Shown here: positions 16,113 through 25,017 of the stretch, one piece after another
Numbering within the stretch: the first letter of the stretch is position 1
How the letters are laid out: every line of letters starts with the position of its first letter
Assembly (NCBI GenBank): GCA_034430155.1
Contig: DAOUET010000025.1
Location: 1 to 55,027 of the forward strand
DNA from: DAOUET01 sp034430155
GTDB lineage: Bacteria; Chloroflexota; Anaerolineae; Anaerolineales; UBA4823
Direction of reading: 5' to 3'
Length of the DNA stretch: 55,027 nucleotides
Notes under the pieces: model-generated
Database searches by the model: none
Told to the model about the DNA's origin: nothing
Seen by the model: the letters and a program-made list of their open reading frames with translations, nothing else
Made by a program: the position numbers and the translations under genes

Positions 16113-17276
16113 ATGCGAGCTCTAGTGCTGGGTGGAGCTGGGGCGGTTTGTAAAGAAACAACCCGCGATCTAGCTCAATATAGCGATTTCGATGAAATCA
16201 CCGTTGCAGACTATAACCTGGAAGCCGTAAAACAGCTGCTTGCGAGTATTGACAGCCCTCGCTTGAAAGCGCTGAGGTTCGATGCGGATGAGTATCAGGG
16301 CATGTTGGAATTATTTCCACAATATGATGTTGTTGTCAATGGCTTGCCGTTTAAATACGATTATGCCGTTAACAAAGCTTGTGTTGAATCGGGCGTCAAT
16401 GGACTGGATTTATCCAGCGATGACCCACAATTCGAATTGGGAGAGCAGGCTCTCGAGAAAGGGATACTTTTCGTGCCAGGAGTTGGCGCTACCCCTGGGA
16501 TCACAAATATGATGGCGCGCAGAGCCTTTGAGATTTTAGACAGTCTGCATGCAGTAGAGATCTTCTTTGCAGCCTTTCGTTGTCTTGCTCCCGCTCCAGG
16601 ATTATTGCAAACCACGTTGTGGGAATTCAATCCGGAAGAAGCTGACCGCAAGGAAGTGTATTATGAAGATGGTCAATGGCATGCCACACCTCCGCTTTCG
16701 GGTGAAATTTCTGTGCGATTCCACGAGCATATTGGGGAACAAAAAGTGTATTATGTCCCCCATGATGAAGCATATACCCTGCCTCGCTCGTTTCCATCTT
16801 TGAAGAGGGCAGCTGTGCGCGGCTGTTTTCCCCCACATGTTATGGCGATCATGGGTGCCCTGATGCGCGCGGGCATTTTATCGAGACGACCTCTCAAGGT
16901 AGGTGAGGAACATATCCCTGCCATAGAAATCGTCCGAAAATTATTATCCGATAGTCCATTCTCGCAAGAAAATCCAATTTGGGGATACGGATTAGTTGTA
17001 GAAGTGTTAGGAGAGCGAAACGGCAGGCAAGTCAAATGCACCTATCGAAGCCAGCACCCACCACAACAGCAATGGGGAGGTCAATCAGCTTATTATAAAA
17101 ATGTAGGTATTCCACTCTCGATAGGGGCGCAATTAATCGCCAGTGGTATCACGGAGGTAAAGGGGGAAAAGCCACCAGAACTGGCTTTTCCAACGAAACC
17201 TTTCTTTGATGCGCTGGCTTTGCGCGGTATTACCGTCGAAGAGCAGATTGTTGAGACAGGGATATTAGCGAATTAA
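16113..17276 (+). CDS. Saccharopine dehydrogenase-like oxidoreductase, first paralogue
   Basis: This is a 387-residue protein. The Rossmann domain starts ALVLGGAGAVCKETTRDLA (dinucleotide loop GGAGAV), and VPGVGATPGITNMMARRA marks the saccharopine-dehydrogenase/carboxynorspermidine-synthase/lysine-6-dehydrogenase superfamily. Members reduce or oxidise a carbon-nitrogen bond between an amine and an aldehyde carbon with NAD(P)H. GAGGAG lies six bases before ATG 16113, which fixes the start. A hairpin (GCTTGCA 16051-16057 with TGCAAGC 16063-16069) lies in the upstream gap. It is paired with the ALDH before it; the pair recurs further on with the second ALDH and a second such enzyme. The exact substrate is unknown; release of an amino group or splitting of a secondary amine is plausible. 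Confidence 0.85.
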   Translation: MRALVLGGAGAVCKETTRDLAQYSDFDEITVADYNLEAVKQLLASIDSPRLKALRFDADEYQGMLELFPQYDVVVNGLPFKYDYAVNKACVESGVNGLDLSSDDPQFELGEQALEKGILFVPGVGATPGITNMMARRAFEILDSLHAVEIFFAAFRCLAPAPGLLQTTLWEFNPEEADRKEVYYEDGQWHATPPLSGEISVRFHEHIGEQKVYYVPHDEAYTLPRSFPSLKRAAVRGCFPPHVMAIMGALMRAGILSRRPLKVGEEHIPAIEIVRKLLSDSPFSQENPIWGYGLVVEVLGERNGRQVKCTYRSQHPPQQQWGGQSAYYKNVGIPLSIGAQLIASGITEVKGEKPPELAFPTKPFFDALALRGITVEEQIVETGILAN

Positions 17277-17332
17277 AGTCCAAATGTTACTAGCACAAGA
17301 TTGCTACACACTTAAAAAATGGAGAGTCACAG

Positions 17333-18649
17333 ATGAGTCTTCAAGGTGAAAAAACACGAAATTTATACAAACAGGCAGAGAAAGTCATCCCCTATGGCGT
17401 TAATTCTAACTTCCGCTATTGGGGTGCCGATGACACCATGGTGATCACCAAAGGCAAAGGTGCATATATCTGGGATGTTGATGACAATCGTTATATCGAT
17501 TACCGGCTGGCTTTTGGACCGATAATCTTGGGTCACGCATATCCAAGCGTGATAGAAAGGGTCCAGGAAGCCATAAAAGATGGCACCCTCTTCGCCTGGA
17601 CCACGCCGTTAGAGATTAAGGTCGCTGAACGTATCGTCCGTATGTGCAATGTAGATAAAGTTCGTTTGACTAATACAGGCACAGAGGCGACTATGCACGC
17701 ATTGCGAATTGCCAGAGCCTATACCGGGAGGGAGAAATTCATTAAATTCGAGGGTCAGTACCATGGCATGGCGGATTACTTTATGTACAGTACAGCTTCA
17801 TCGCCGAAGAGTGCCTTGGGATCACGCCGCAATCCGATCCCCGCTGCGGTCACTTCTGGAATCCCTAGCGAGATCAGCAAATATGTAATCGTCCTTCCTT
17901 TCAACGATTTTGAACGCCTGGAAGAGACCGTGGAAGCCAAATGGGGAGATTTGGCTGCCATCTTTGTAGAACCACTATTAGGGAATATGGCGGGGATCAT
18001 GCCAAAAGCCGGATACCTGGAAAAGATCAGAGAGCTCTGCACTAAGTACGGGATTGTGATGGTTATGGATGAAGTAAAAACTGGTTTTCGCATAGCCAAA
18101 GGAGGCGCTCAGGAGTATTTTGGCGTGCAGGGCGATCTCGTTACTTACGCTAAATCTCTTGGAAATGGATTTCCTATCGCGGCCATCGCTGGAAAAGAGA
18201 AAGTCATGATGACCATAGAGCCAGGGGGTGTAGCTCATGGCGGTACTTATACTGGTAATGTTGTGGGTACCGCGGCAGCTGATGCCACTCTGGAAATTTT
18301 GGAAAAACAACCCATCCACGAACATTTATATTCTTGTGGAAAAATATTGCGTGATGGCATTGATCAAATCCTGACCCAGGCAGGGATTCCTCACCATATG
18401 ACTGGTTTGCCTCCGATTTTTGGCTATGTCTTAGGGACGAACGAACCTCCCACTGATTTCAGGGCATACGCAGATGGAGATGACCAGCTTTATGAAAAAA
18501 TCGTATTTGCTCTAATTCAAAGAGGCGTGATGCCCGATGCGGATGGGCGTGAGCCATGGTTCTTATGCTACAGTCATGATGAGCAAATTATTCAAGAAAC
18601 CCTCACGATCTTTGAAGATGCGGTTGATGACGTCAAAAAAAAGCTCTAA
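17333..18649 (+). CDS. Class III PLP aminotransferase, glutamate-1-semialdehyde aminomutase-like
   Basis: This is a 438-residue fold-type I enzyme. TGTEATMHALRIARAYTGREK is the phosphate-binding region, VMVMDEVKTGFRIAKGG the PLP-ring segment with its Asp, and Lys274 in TYAKSLGNG the Schiff-base residue. THGGTYTGN-like sequence (AHGGTYTGNVVGTAAA) matches the GSA-aminomutase branch. No other haem-biosynthesis gene is nearby, and the setting is catabolic. It probably transfers the amino group from an omega-amine, or from the acid produced from it, to pyruvate or 2-oxoglutarate. It lies between the two ALDH/saccharopine-dehydrogenase-like pairs. The aminomutase reaction is an alternative that I consider less likely. 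Confidence 0.88.
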   Translation: MSLQGEKTRNLYKQAEKVIPYGVNSNFRYWGADDTMVITKGKGAYIWDVDDNRYIDYRLAFGPIILGHAYPSVIERVQEAIKDGTLFAWTTPLEIKVAERIVRMCNVDKVRLTNTGTEATMHALRIARAYTGREKFIKFEGQYHGMADYFMYSTASSPKSALGSRRNPIPAAVTSGIPSEISKYVIVLPFNDFERLEETVEAKWGDLAAIFVEPLLGNMAGIMPKAGYLEKIRELCTKYGIVMVMDEVKTGFRIAKGGAQEYFGVQGDLVTYAKSLGNGFPIAAIAGKEKVMMTIEPGGVAHGGTYTGNVVGTAAADATLEILEKQPIHEHLYSCGKILRDGIDQILTQAGIPHHMTGLPPIFGYVLGTNEPPTDFRAYADGDDQLYEKIVFALIQRGVMPDADGREPWFLCYSHDEQIIQETLTIFEDAVDDVKKKL

Positions 18650-18676
18650 TTGAGGAGAAGTGATTCGGAGACTTTT

Positions 18677-20131
18677 ATGCGCCAGTTGTGGATAAATGGA
18701 AAATACGAAAGTGGCGGCGATTCAGCCCGGCAAGCGATTAACCCGGCGACGGAAGAGGTTATCAATGAGGTGACTTGGGGCACCATAGAAGACGCAGAGA
18801 AAGCAGTTTCGGCAGCGAAGGAGGCTTTTCCAAAATGGCGCAGGATTCCATCAGGTGACCGTACCAATATGCTGCATGAGGTGGCTCGAAGACTTAGAAA
18901 CCAGATTGATCAGATTGCGACTCAGTTGACCCTAGAAACCGGCCGTTCCATCCGTAAGAACCAGGGTTATGTCGAGTGGTCAGCGCAGTGTTTCGATTAT
19001 TATGCAGAACTTTCGCGCCATTATCGCGGTCGTCTAATCCCCTCTCCCGAGAATAGCCAGTTATCGATGGTCTTAAAGGTACCTTTAGGGGTTGTGGCTG
19101 CAATTGTTCCCTGGAATTATCCATTGTTGTTGCTGGTTTGGAAGCTGGCGCCAGCCTTGGCAGCTGGGAACACCGTAGTAGTCAAGCCCGCCAGCTATAC
19201 TTCCTGGGTTTCTTTGGGATTTGCGCAGCTATTTGACCACTTTCCACCTGGAGTCGTTAATATCGTCACCGGATCAGGTAATCAGGTTGGCGAATACCTG
19301 GTCAAACACCCGGATGTACGGATGATCGCTTTCACGGGAAGCACAGAAGTTGGACAGCATATTATGCGCTTGGCTGCTGACGAGGTCAAGCATATCCACC
19401 TGGAATTAGGAGGTAAAGATCCGTTGATTGTTTGTGCAGATGCCAATTTGGAGGCGGCAGTGAAAGCGGCAGTTTGGGGTGGCTTTTTAAACGCGGGGCA
19501 GGTATGTACCTCAGTAGAGCGCGTTTATGTCGACCAGGAGGTATATCAGCAGTTCTTAGAACAGGCAGTAGACCTCACTCGCAAACTAGTAATTGGCCCA
19601 GGCATCGATCCTGAGAGCGAGGTAACCCCCATGATCCGCCTCAGCGAACGTCGCAAGGTGGATGATCAGGTAAAAGCTGCGGTAGAAGCGGGAGCGCAGG
19701 TGCTCACCGGAGGCCGTATACCTCCAGACAAAGCTAAGGGGTTTTTCTATGAACCCACGGTGATGACGGGTGTATCTGAAGAGATGGTGATTATGAGTGA
19801 AGAAACCTTTGGACCGGTATTACCTGTTCTACCAGTTGCCGACTTTGAAGAGGCTTTATTGCGTAGCAATCAATCACAATACGGATTGGGAGCTACCCTT
19901 TTTACCTCTGATGCGAAGAAAGTCAAGCAGTATATGGAGGAAATCGAAGCGGGAAATGTCTGGGTAAACGATCCTTTAATCGATAATGTGGCTGGGCCTT
20001 TCGGGGGCATGAAGCGCTCAGGTATAGGACGGGAATTGGGACTGGAAGGTTTTGAAGAGTTCTTGGACACCAAACATGTTCATTGGGAAATTGAGGGAGC
20101 CGTTAAACCCTGGTGGTTTCCCTGGGAATAA
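18677..20131 (+). CDS. Aldehyde dehydrogenase, second paralogue
   Basis: This 484-residue ALDH is clearly related to the one at 14560. It shares VPWNYPLLLLVWKLAPALAAG, LELGGKDP (base Glu243), NAGQVCTSVERVYV (nucleophile Cys277) and the unusual tail KHVHWEIEG...WWFPW. ATG 18677 has GGAG six bases upstream and gives RQLWINGKY, a normal ALDH N-terminus; the in-frame TTG at 18650 directly abuts the aminotransferase stop and is less likely. It precedes a second saccharopine-dehydrogenase-like gene, repeating the ALDH-dehydrogenase order. It probably oxidises a related but different aldehyde. Chain length or charge preference cannot be read from the sequence. Confidence 0.9.
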   Translation: MRQLWINGKYESGGDSARQAINPATEEVINEVTWGTIEDAEKAVSAAKEAFPKWRRIPSGDRTNMLHEVARRLRNQIDQIATQLTLETGRSIRKNQGYVEWSAQCFDYYAELSRHYRGRLIPSPENSQLSMVLKVPLGVVAAIVPWNYPLLLLVWKLAPALAAGNTVVVKPASYTSWVSLGFAQLFDHFPPGVVNIVTGSGNQVGEYLVKHPDVRMIAFTGSTEVGQHIMRLAADEVKHIHLELGGKDPLIVCADANLEAAVKAAVWGGFLNAGQVCTSVERVYVDQEVYQQFLEQAVDLTRKLVIGPGIDPESEVTPMIRLSERRKVDDQVKAAVEAGAQVLTGGRIPPDKAKGFFYEPTVMTGVSEEMVIMSEETFGPVLPVLPVADFEEALLRSNQSQYGLGATLFTSDAKKVKQYMEEIEAGNVWVNDPLIDNVAGPFGGMKRSGIGRELGLEGFEEFLDTKHVHWEIEGAVKPWWFPWE

Positions 20132-20167
20132 ATCAACTACATACGCTACCGATAAGGAGTCTATCAG

Positions 20168-21340
20168 ATGCACATAACAGTCTTAGGCGGAGCCGGCAAA
20201 ATGGGGTGTATTGCCGTTCAAGACCTTGCCGGGGACGGACGGGTCGAGAGCGTCCGTATCGCTGACATTAACCTTGCGCAAGCTCGTACGGTTGCTGATT
20301 TTATTGGCGGCTCCAAGATCGAATTGCAGGAAGTCGACGTGAATGACCCGGATTCGTTGCTGGCTGCTCTGGATGGCACAGATGTGTGCTTGAATGCCAC
20401 AGTATATTACACCAATCTACTGGTAATGCAGGCTTGTCTGAAGGCTGGTGTACACTATACCGATATGGGCGGGTTATTTCATACCACCAGGAAACAACTC
20501 GAGCTGAACGACCGTTTTGTCTCTGCAGGGTTAAGCGCTGTACTTGGGATGGGATCCGCTCCGGGGATACCCAATGTACAAACGCGTTATGCTGCCGACA
20601 GGTTGGATACAATTGAAAGTATAAAAATCTACGATGGAATAGCCCCACCACCTGCTAACGACGTTCGCTTCACCTACGCCGTCCCGACCATACTAGATGA
20701 GTTGACTGTCCAACCAATGATTTACAGGGGTGGTGAATTCTACGCTTGTGATCCAATGAGCGATTTCGAGGATTACTGGTTCACACCCCCCATCGGTTTG
20801 TTGCCGATGCACCTGTCGTTGCACTCAGAGGTGGCCACTTTGCCGATTTCCTACCAACATAAAGGTGTCAAGGAATGTTTCTTTAAGATAAATTATTGGG
20901 GAATGGCGAAGGAGACCGTCGAGAAAGTCAAAGTGCTGGCAGATTTTGGTTTTAATAACGATCAGCCGATTGACCTGAATGGTCAACAGATCGTACCAAG
21001 AAACCTACTGGTCAAGCTGTTGTCTGAGTATGTTCCCCCCATTACCGATTTCTTAACCGCGCCTGCCAATCAACCACCTAATTGGGTCAAGGAAATCGTT
21101 ACCGAAGTGAGAGGAATGAAAAAAGGGGAACAGGTCACGTACAGGGTAGGTACATTAACCTGTAAAGGTGCGCTTCCAACTGGGGTAGCCCCAGCGATTA
21201 CAGCGATTTGGCTAGCGGAAAAACGCATACCGTCTGGGGTCCATCCTCCTGAGATGGTCATCGAGCCAGAACCATTCTTCAACGAATTAGAAGCCCGAGA
21301 TATCCCCACTCAGGTTTCTGTCACTTCAATGATTACATAG
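20168..21340 (+). CDS. Saccharopine dehydrogenase-like oxidoreductase, second paralogue
   Basis: This 390-residue protein has the same fold as the one at 16113 but is well diverged. It begins ITVLGGAGKMGCIAVQDL with the dinucleotide loop GGAGKM, then VRIADINLAQA. ATVYYTNLLVMQACLKAGVHYTDMGGL and LGMGSAPGIPNVQTRYAADRL follow the lysine-6-dehydrogenase/carboxynorspermidine-synthase pattern. A catalytic-domain insertion runs from about residue 150 to 300. The ATG is preceded by AAGGAGTCTATC at a normal distance. With its ALDH neighbour it repeats the first pair, so the two dehydrogenases may act on different nitrogens or on successive intermediates. The reaction direction and substrate are not established. 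Confidence 0.85.
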   Translation: MHITVLGGAGKMGCIAVQDLAGDGRVESVRIADINLAQARTVADFIGGSKIELQEVDVNDPDSLLAALDGTDVCLNATVYYTNLLVMQACLKAGVHYTDMGGLFHTTRKQLELNDRFVSAGLSAVLGMGSAPGIPNVQTRYAADRLDTIESIKIYDGIAPPPANDVRFTYAVPTILDELTVQPMIYRGGEFYACDPMSDFEDYWFTPPIGLLPMHLSLHSEVATLPISYQHKGVKECFFKINYWGMAKETVEKVKVLADFGFNNDQPIDLNGQQIVPRNLLVKLLSEYVPPITDFLTAPANQPPNWVKEIVTEVRGMKKGEQVTYRVGTLTCKGALPTGVAPAITAIWLAEKRIPSGVHPPEMVIEPEPFFNELEARDIPTQVSVTSMIT

Positions 21341-21447
21341 GGTTCGGTTCCATCTGGAATCTGCACTAAAACATATCCCAGCCTTTCTCGGTCAGGATGG
21401 CTGTATCAATGACATTTTTGGGGTAATCTCGATTGAGGGTTAATAAT

Positions 21448-22932
21448 ATGGATGATTTTGCTGGAACCTTATTGAACTATGTTGATGGTGTATGGCGCAG
21501 ATCGACTGCTTTCGAAACGTTAGAGGTGATCAACCCAGCCTCTGGAAAAGTGCTGTCAAAGGTACCATTATCTCCGCCAGGTGAAGTAGATCAGGCGGCC
21601 AAAGCAGCCACCGAGGCTTATAAACTCTGGGGTCACACTCCTCCCACCCAACGCATCCAACATCTCTTCAAGCTTAAGGACATCCTCGAAGAAAATATTG
21701 ATGAGCTTTCCCGCACGATCACCCTGGAAAATGGCAAAACTTTCAAGGAAGCCCAGGGTGAGATGCGACGCGCTATAGAAAATGTGGAGGTTGCCTGTGG
21801 TATACCCACCATGATGCAAGGGGGCATTCTAGAAAACATCGCGCCAGGGATCGACGAATTCATGATTCGTCAACCAGTGGGAGTGTGTGCAATCATCGCT
21901 CCCTTCAATTTTCCTGGAATGATACCGTTTTGGTTCCTGCCTTATGCCTTAGCTTGTGGAAACACGGTTTTGGTGAAACCATCGGAAAAGACCCCTATTA
22001 CCATGCAGAAAGTGTTCGGCTTACTGGAAGCCGCAGGTTTTGACCATGGAGTAGTCAATCTGATCAACGGGAGCGCAGACACTGTTAACGCTATCCTCGA
22101 TCATCCATTAATTAAGGCGATCAGTTTCGTGGGCTCTACCCCTGTGGCACGACACATCTACAGCCGGGCATCTGCCAATGGAAAGCGGGTGCAGGCACAG
22201 GGGGGAGCAAAGAATCCGCTCATCATTTTACCTGATGCCGACCTCGAGGTGACTACTCAAATCGTAAGCGATAGCGTTTTTGGCAATGCCGGACAACGCT
22301 GTCTGGCTGCTTCGTTAGTCGTTACAGTAGGTGAAGGAGCCAGAAAAATGTTTAACCTAGCACTCGCCGAGGATGCCAAAGCGCGTGTGGTTGGGAATGG
22401 CTTGGCTGAAGGAGTGCAAATGGGGCCAGTGATCACTCCTCAAAGTAAAGCGCGTATCCAAGGATTGGTAGATAAGGGTGTGGAAGAAGGTGCCAACATT
22501 CTTGTGGACGGCCGTGAGGTCCTAATCAAAGGCTACGAAAAAGGCAATTTCTTAGGTCCAACTATATTGGAAAATGTACCGCCCGCAGGCGAAATCTTCC
22601 GGACTGAGATCTTTGGTCCAGTGATGGGGCTGATGCATGTTGATACGGTGGATGATGCCATTAAATTGGTCAATAGTAGCAACTACGGTAATATGGCCTG
22701 CCTGTTCACCAGCAGTGGATCTGCGGCCAGGAAATTCCGTAATGAGGCCGAAGCAGGAAATATCGGTATTAACATCGGGGTCGCCGCTCCTATGGCCTTT
22801 TTCCCATTTAGTGGCTGGAAAGACAGCTTCTTCGGCAGCTTACATGGACAAAGCCATCATGCCGTTGAATTCTTCACTCAGACCAAAGTAGTTATCGAAC
22901 GTTGGTTGAAGGATTGGTCTCGCAAATTCTAG
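21448..22932 (+). CDS. Methylmalonate/malonate-semialdehyde dehydrogenase-like ALDH
   Basis: This 494-residue ALDH belongs to the CoA-acylating MmsA/IolA branch, which converts methylmalonate or malonate semialdehyde to propionyl- or acetyl-CoA with CO2 release. Branch features are AIIAPFNFPGMIPFWFLPYA, the replacement of the usual catalytic Glu by Gln/Asn-type sequence (QAQGGAKNP), nucleophile Cys285 in NAGQRCLA, and the tail FPFSGWKDSFFGSLHGQ. ATG 21448 with GAGGG upstream is preferred over a TTG at 21433. In a spermidine-derived route the aminopropyl part would end as malonate semialdehyde, making this enzyme the entry to central metabolism; that link is inference. It is the last gene before the MITE-like element. 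Confidence 0.88.
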   Translation: MDDFAGTLLNYVDGVWRRSTAFETLEVINPASGKVLSKVPLSPPGEVDQAAKAATEAYKLWGHTPPTQRIQHLFKLKDILEENIDELSRTITLENGKTFKEAQGEMRRAIENVEVACGIPTMMQGGILENIAPGIDEFMIRQPVGVCAIIAPFNFPGMIPFWFLPYALACGNTVLVKPSEKTPITMQKVFGLLEAAGFDHGVVNLINGSADTVNAILDHPLIKAISFVGSTPVARHIYSRASANGKRVQAQGGAKNPLIILPDADLEVTTQIVSDSVFGNAGQRCLAASLVVTVGEGARKMFNLALAEDAKARVVGNGLAEGVQMGPVITPQSKARIQGLVDKGVEEGANILVDGREVLIKGYEKGNFLGPTILENVPPAGEIFRTEIFGPVMGLMHVDTVDDAIKLVNSSNYGNMACLFTSSGSAARKFRNEAEAGNIGINIGVAAPMAFFPFSGWKDSFFGSLHGQSHHAVEFFTQTKVVIERWLKDWSRKF

Positions 22933-22960
22933 ATCGGTCTTCGGGTATTTAATAAAGTTA

Positions 22961-23050
22961 GTAGTTACACAGTTCAGGGGAAAATCGGGGGTGTTTGGGC
23001 GGGCGTTGCCCGCCCAAACACCCCCATCCTCCCACCAACTGCGTAAGTCC
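22961..23050. mobile_element. MITE-like palindromic element, copy 1
   Basis: This is a 90-bp element without a gene, flanked by TA on both sides (22959-22960 and 23051-23052). The ends form imperfect inverted repeats: GTAGTTACACAGTT on the left against AACTGCGTAAGTCC on the right. The centre is a very stable hairpin, an 18-bp perfect stem beginning GGGGGTGTTTGGGC with loop GTT. A near-identical copy lies at 53029-53114 in the same orientation. The TA flank suggests mobilisation by an IS630/Tc1-like transposase that is not present here. The hairpin separates the ALDH operon from the aldehyde:ferredoxin oxidoreductase operon and may stop transcription. Confidence 0.75.
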
Positions 23051-23075
23051 TAAAGTTTTATTATAGGAGGGTATT

Positions 23076-24992
23076 ATGCCTTTCGGATATGCAGGAAGAA
23101 TCCTACATGTTGACCTGACTCGGGGAACCCTTGAGGTTGAAGAACCCAGTGAGTCCTTCTATCGTAAATATATGGGTGGAAGCCTGATGGGAATGTATTA
23201 CATTTTGAAGGAGATGCCAGTCGGAGTCGAGCCGTTAGCCCCTGAAAGTGTCCTGACTTTAATGCTCAGTGTTACCACTGGAGCTCCTATTTCTGGTCAA
23301 AGTCGCTTGAATGCCAATGCAAAATCGCCTGTCAGTGGTGCTATTGGCGATTCTCAGTCGGGTGGTTTTTTCCCAGCTGAACTGAAGTTTGCTGGTTTTG
23401 ATGGAGTGGTCATAAAGGGAAGGTCTCCAGAGCCGGTCTATTTATCCATCTTAGATGGAAAAGTAAAACTTCATGAGGCTGGACATTTGATGGGAAAAGT
23501 AACCGGCGAGGTTGAAACAATCCTACGTGAGGAACTAGAAGAGCCTAAAGCAGAGATCTTGCAGTGTGGACCGGCTGCTGAGAACGGGGTGTTATTTTCC
23601 AGTCTGGTCAATATGGCAAATCGCAATAATGGGCGGACGGGCATGGGCTTAGTGATGGCAAGTAAGAATCTCAAAGCCATCGTGGTTCGTGGTATGCAGA
23701 AAGTTGCTCTCGCCGATCAAGCCGCCCTGGCTGCACTCTCGAAGACTGGACCAAAGTTAATGCCCGATAACCCTGATGTGGACGATCTGGGCACATACGG
23801 CACGGCCGGCGTGGTAACTTACCAAAATACCATCGGAACCTTACCTACCCGTAATTTCAATGAGGGCCAATTTGAAGGGTGCGAAGATATCAGCGGTGAG
23901 GTGATGTCTGAGACTGTACTCAAGAAACGAGACACCTGTTATGCTTGCGTGGTGAGATGTAAGCGCGTGGTGGAAATTAATAATGGCCGGTATGTCGTTG
24001 ATCCGCTTTATGGGGGGCCAGAATATGAAACCCTGGCGACCTTCGGTTCCTACTGCGGGGTTAATGACCTGGCAGCCGTATCGAAAGCAAATGAAATCTG
24101 CAACAAATACGGGGTAGATACGATCTCATGCGGGGCGAGCATCGCCTTTGCAATGGAATGCTTTGAAAAGGACATCATCGGTATTGAGGAGACGGGAGGC
24201 TTAAATCTGCGTTATGGGGATGCTGAGGCGATGCTGGAGGTCTTGAAGCAGATTGTAACCAATAGTGGAGCTCTTGGTGGTCTTCTTTCCCAAGGTTCCG
24301 CCCGGGTTGCAAAAATCTGGGGACCATCTGCAGAAGAATGCCTGATCACGGTTAAAAACCAGGAAGCCCCAGCCCACATGCCTCAAGCAAAAAGGTCGTT
24401 AAGCCTGATTTACGCAGTCAATCCCTTCGGCGCTGACCATCAGTCCAGCGAACATGACCCCATGTACGAAGAGGAGGCCTCAGAGTTCTACTTGAATCGG
24501 TTAAAACAACTCGATTTGAAAGATCCGCCGACTTTATACAGTCTCGGACCAGAAAAGGTGAGGTTCGCAGCCTATACCCAGATCTTTTACAGTATTTTAG
24601 ACACTTTAGAACTTTGCCAATTCGTGTGGGGACCAGCCTGGACGCTATATGGTCCTGCCGAAATGCTCGAATTCGTCAAGGCTGTGACAGGTTGGGAGGT
24701 CAGCCTGTACGAATTGATGAAGGTGGGAGAACGTCGTCTTAACCTGATGCGCGTCTTCAACGCTCGGGAGGGCTTTGATCGTAAAGACGATAGACTACCC
24801 GTGAAATTCTTCAAACCCTTAAAGGGCAGTGGGCCAACCGCTGGGATGTCGATCGATTCAGATGAGCTTGAAGCCGCTCTCGATCTTTATTACCAGCTAC
24901 TCGACTGGACCGCCGATGGAATACCTACGCGGGCAAAATTAATCGATCTCGGTATCGAATGGGTTGCAGACCTGCTGCCGGCTGCCGCCTGA
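23076..24992 (+). CDS. aor: Tungsten aldehyde:ferredoxin oxidoreductase
   Basis: This 638-residue oxygen-sensitive enzyme oxidises aldehydes to carboxylic acids and passes two electrons to ferredoxin; a tungsto-bispterin and one 4Fe-4S cluster form the centre. The N-terminal pterin domain starts YAGRILHVDLTRGTLE and includes GGSLMGMYY and SPVSGAIGDSQSGG. The cluster cysteines are Cys288, Cys291 and Cys295 (CYACVVRC), and Cys514 in LELC is the likely fourth, the same order as in characterised archaeal enzymes. AGGAGG sits before the ATG, directly after the MITE-like element. It begins a new four-gene unit with an aminotransferase, a second such oxidoreductase and a MoaD-like gene. It probably oxidises amine-derived aldehydes. 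Confidence 0.93.
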   Translation: MPFGYAGRILHVDLTRGTLEVEEPSESFYRKYMGGSLMGMYYILKEMPVGVEPLAPESVLTLMLSVTTGAPISGQSRLNANAKSPVSGAIGDSQSGGFFPAELKFAGFDGVVIKGRSPEPVYLSILDGKVKLHEAGHLMGKVTGEVETILREELEEPKAEILQCGPAAENGVLFSSLVNMANRNNGRTGMGLVMASKNLKAIVVRGMQKVALADQAALAALSKTGPKLMPDNPDVDDLGTYGTAGVVTYQNTIGTLPTRNFNEGQFEGCEDISGEVMSETVLKKRDTCYACVVRCKRVVEINNGRYVVDPLYGGPEYETLATFGSYCGVNDLAAVSKANEICNKYGVDTISCGASIAFAMECFEKDIIGIEETGGLNLRYGDAEAMLEVLKQIVTNSGALGGLLSQGSARVAKIWGPSAEECLITVKNQEAPAHMPQAKRSLSLIYAVNPFGADHQSSEHDPMYEEEASEFYLNRLKQLDLKDPPTLYSLGPEKVRFAAYTQIFYSILDTLELCQFVWGPAWTLYGPAEMLEFVKAVTGWEVSLYELMKVGERRLNLMRVFNAREGFDRKDDRLPVKFFKPLKGSGPTAGMSIDSDELEAALDLYYQLLDWTADGIPTRAKLIDLGIEWVADLLPAAA

Positions 24993-25017
24993 AATTTAAT
25001 TACAAAGCGTGGTGTCT

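Noticed and set aside
17333..18649. hemL for haem synthesis
   Set aside because: The motifs fit, but no other haem gene is near and all neighbours are catabolic, so a transaminase role is preferred.
22961..23050. CRISPR repeat
   Set aside because: The two copies are 30 kb apart, have no spacers and carry a long hairpin with TA-flanked ends, which fits a MITE better.
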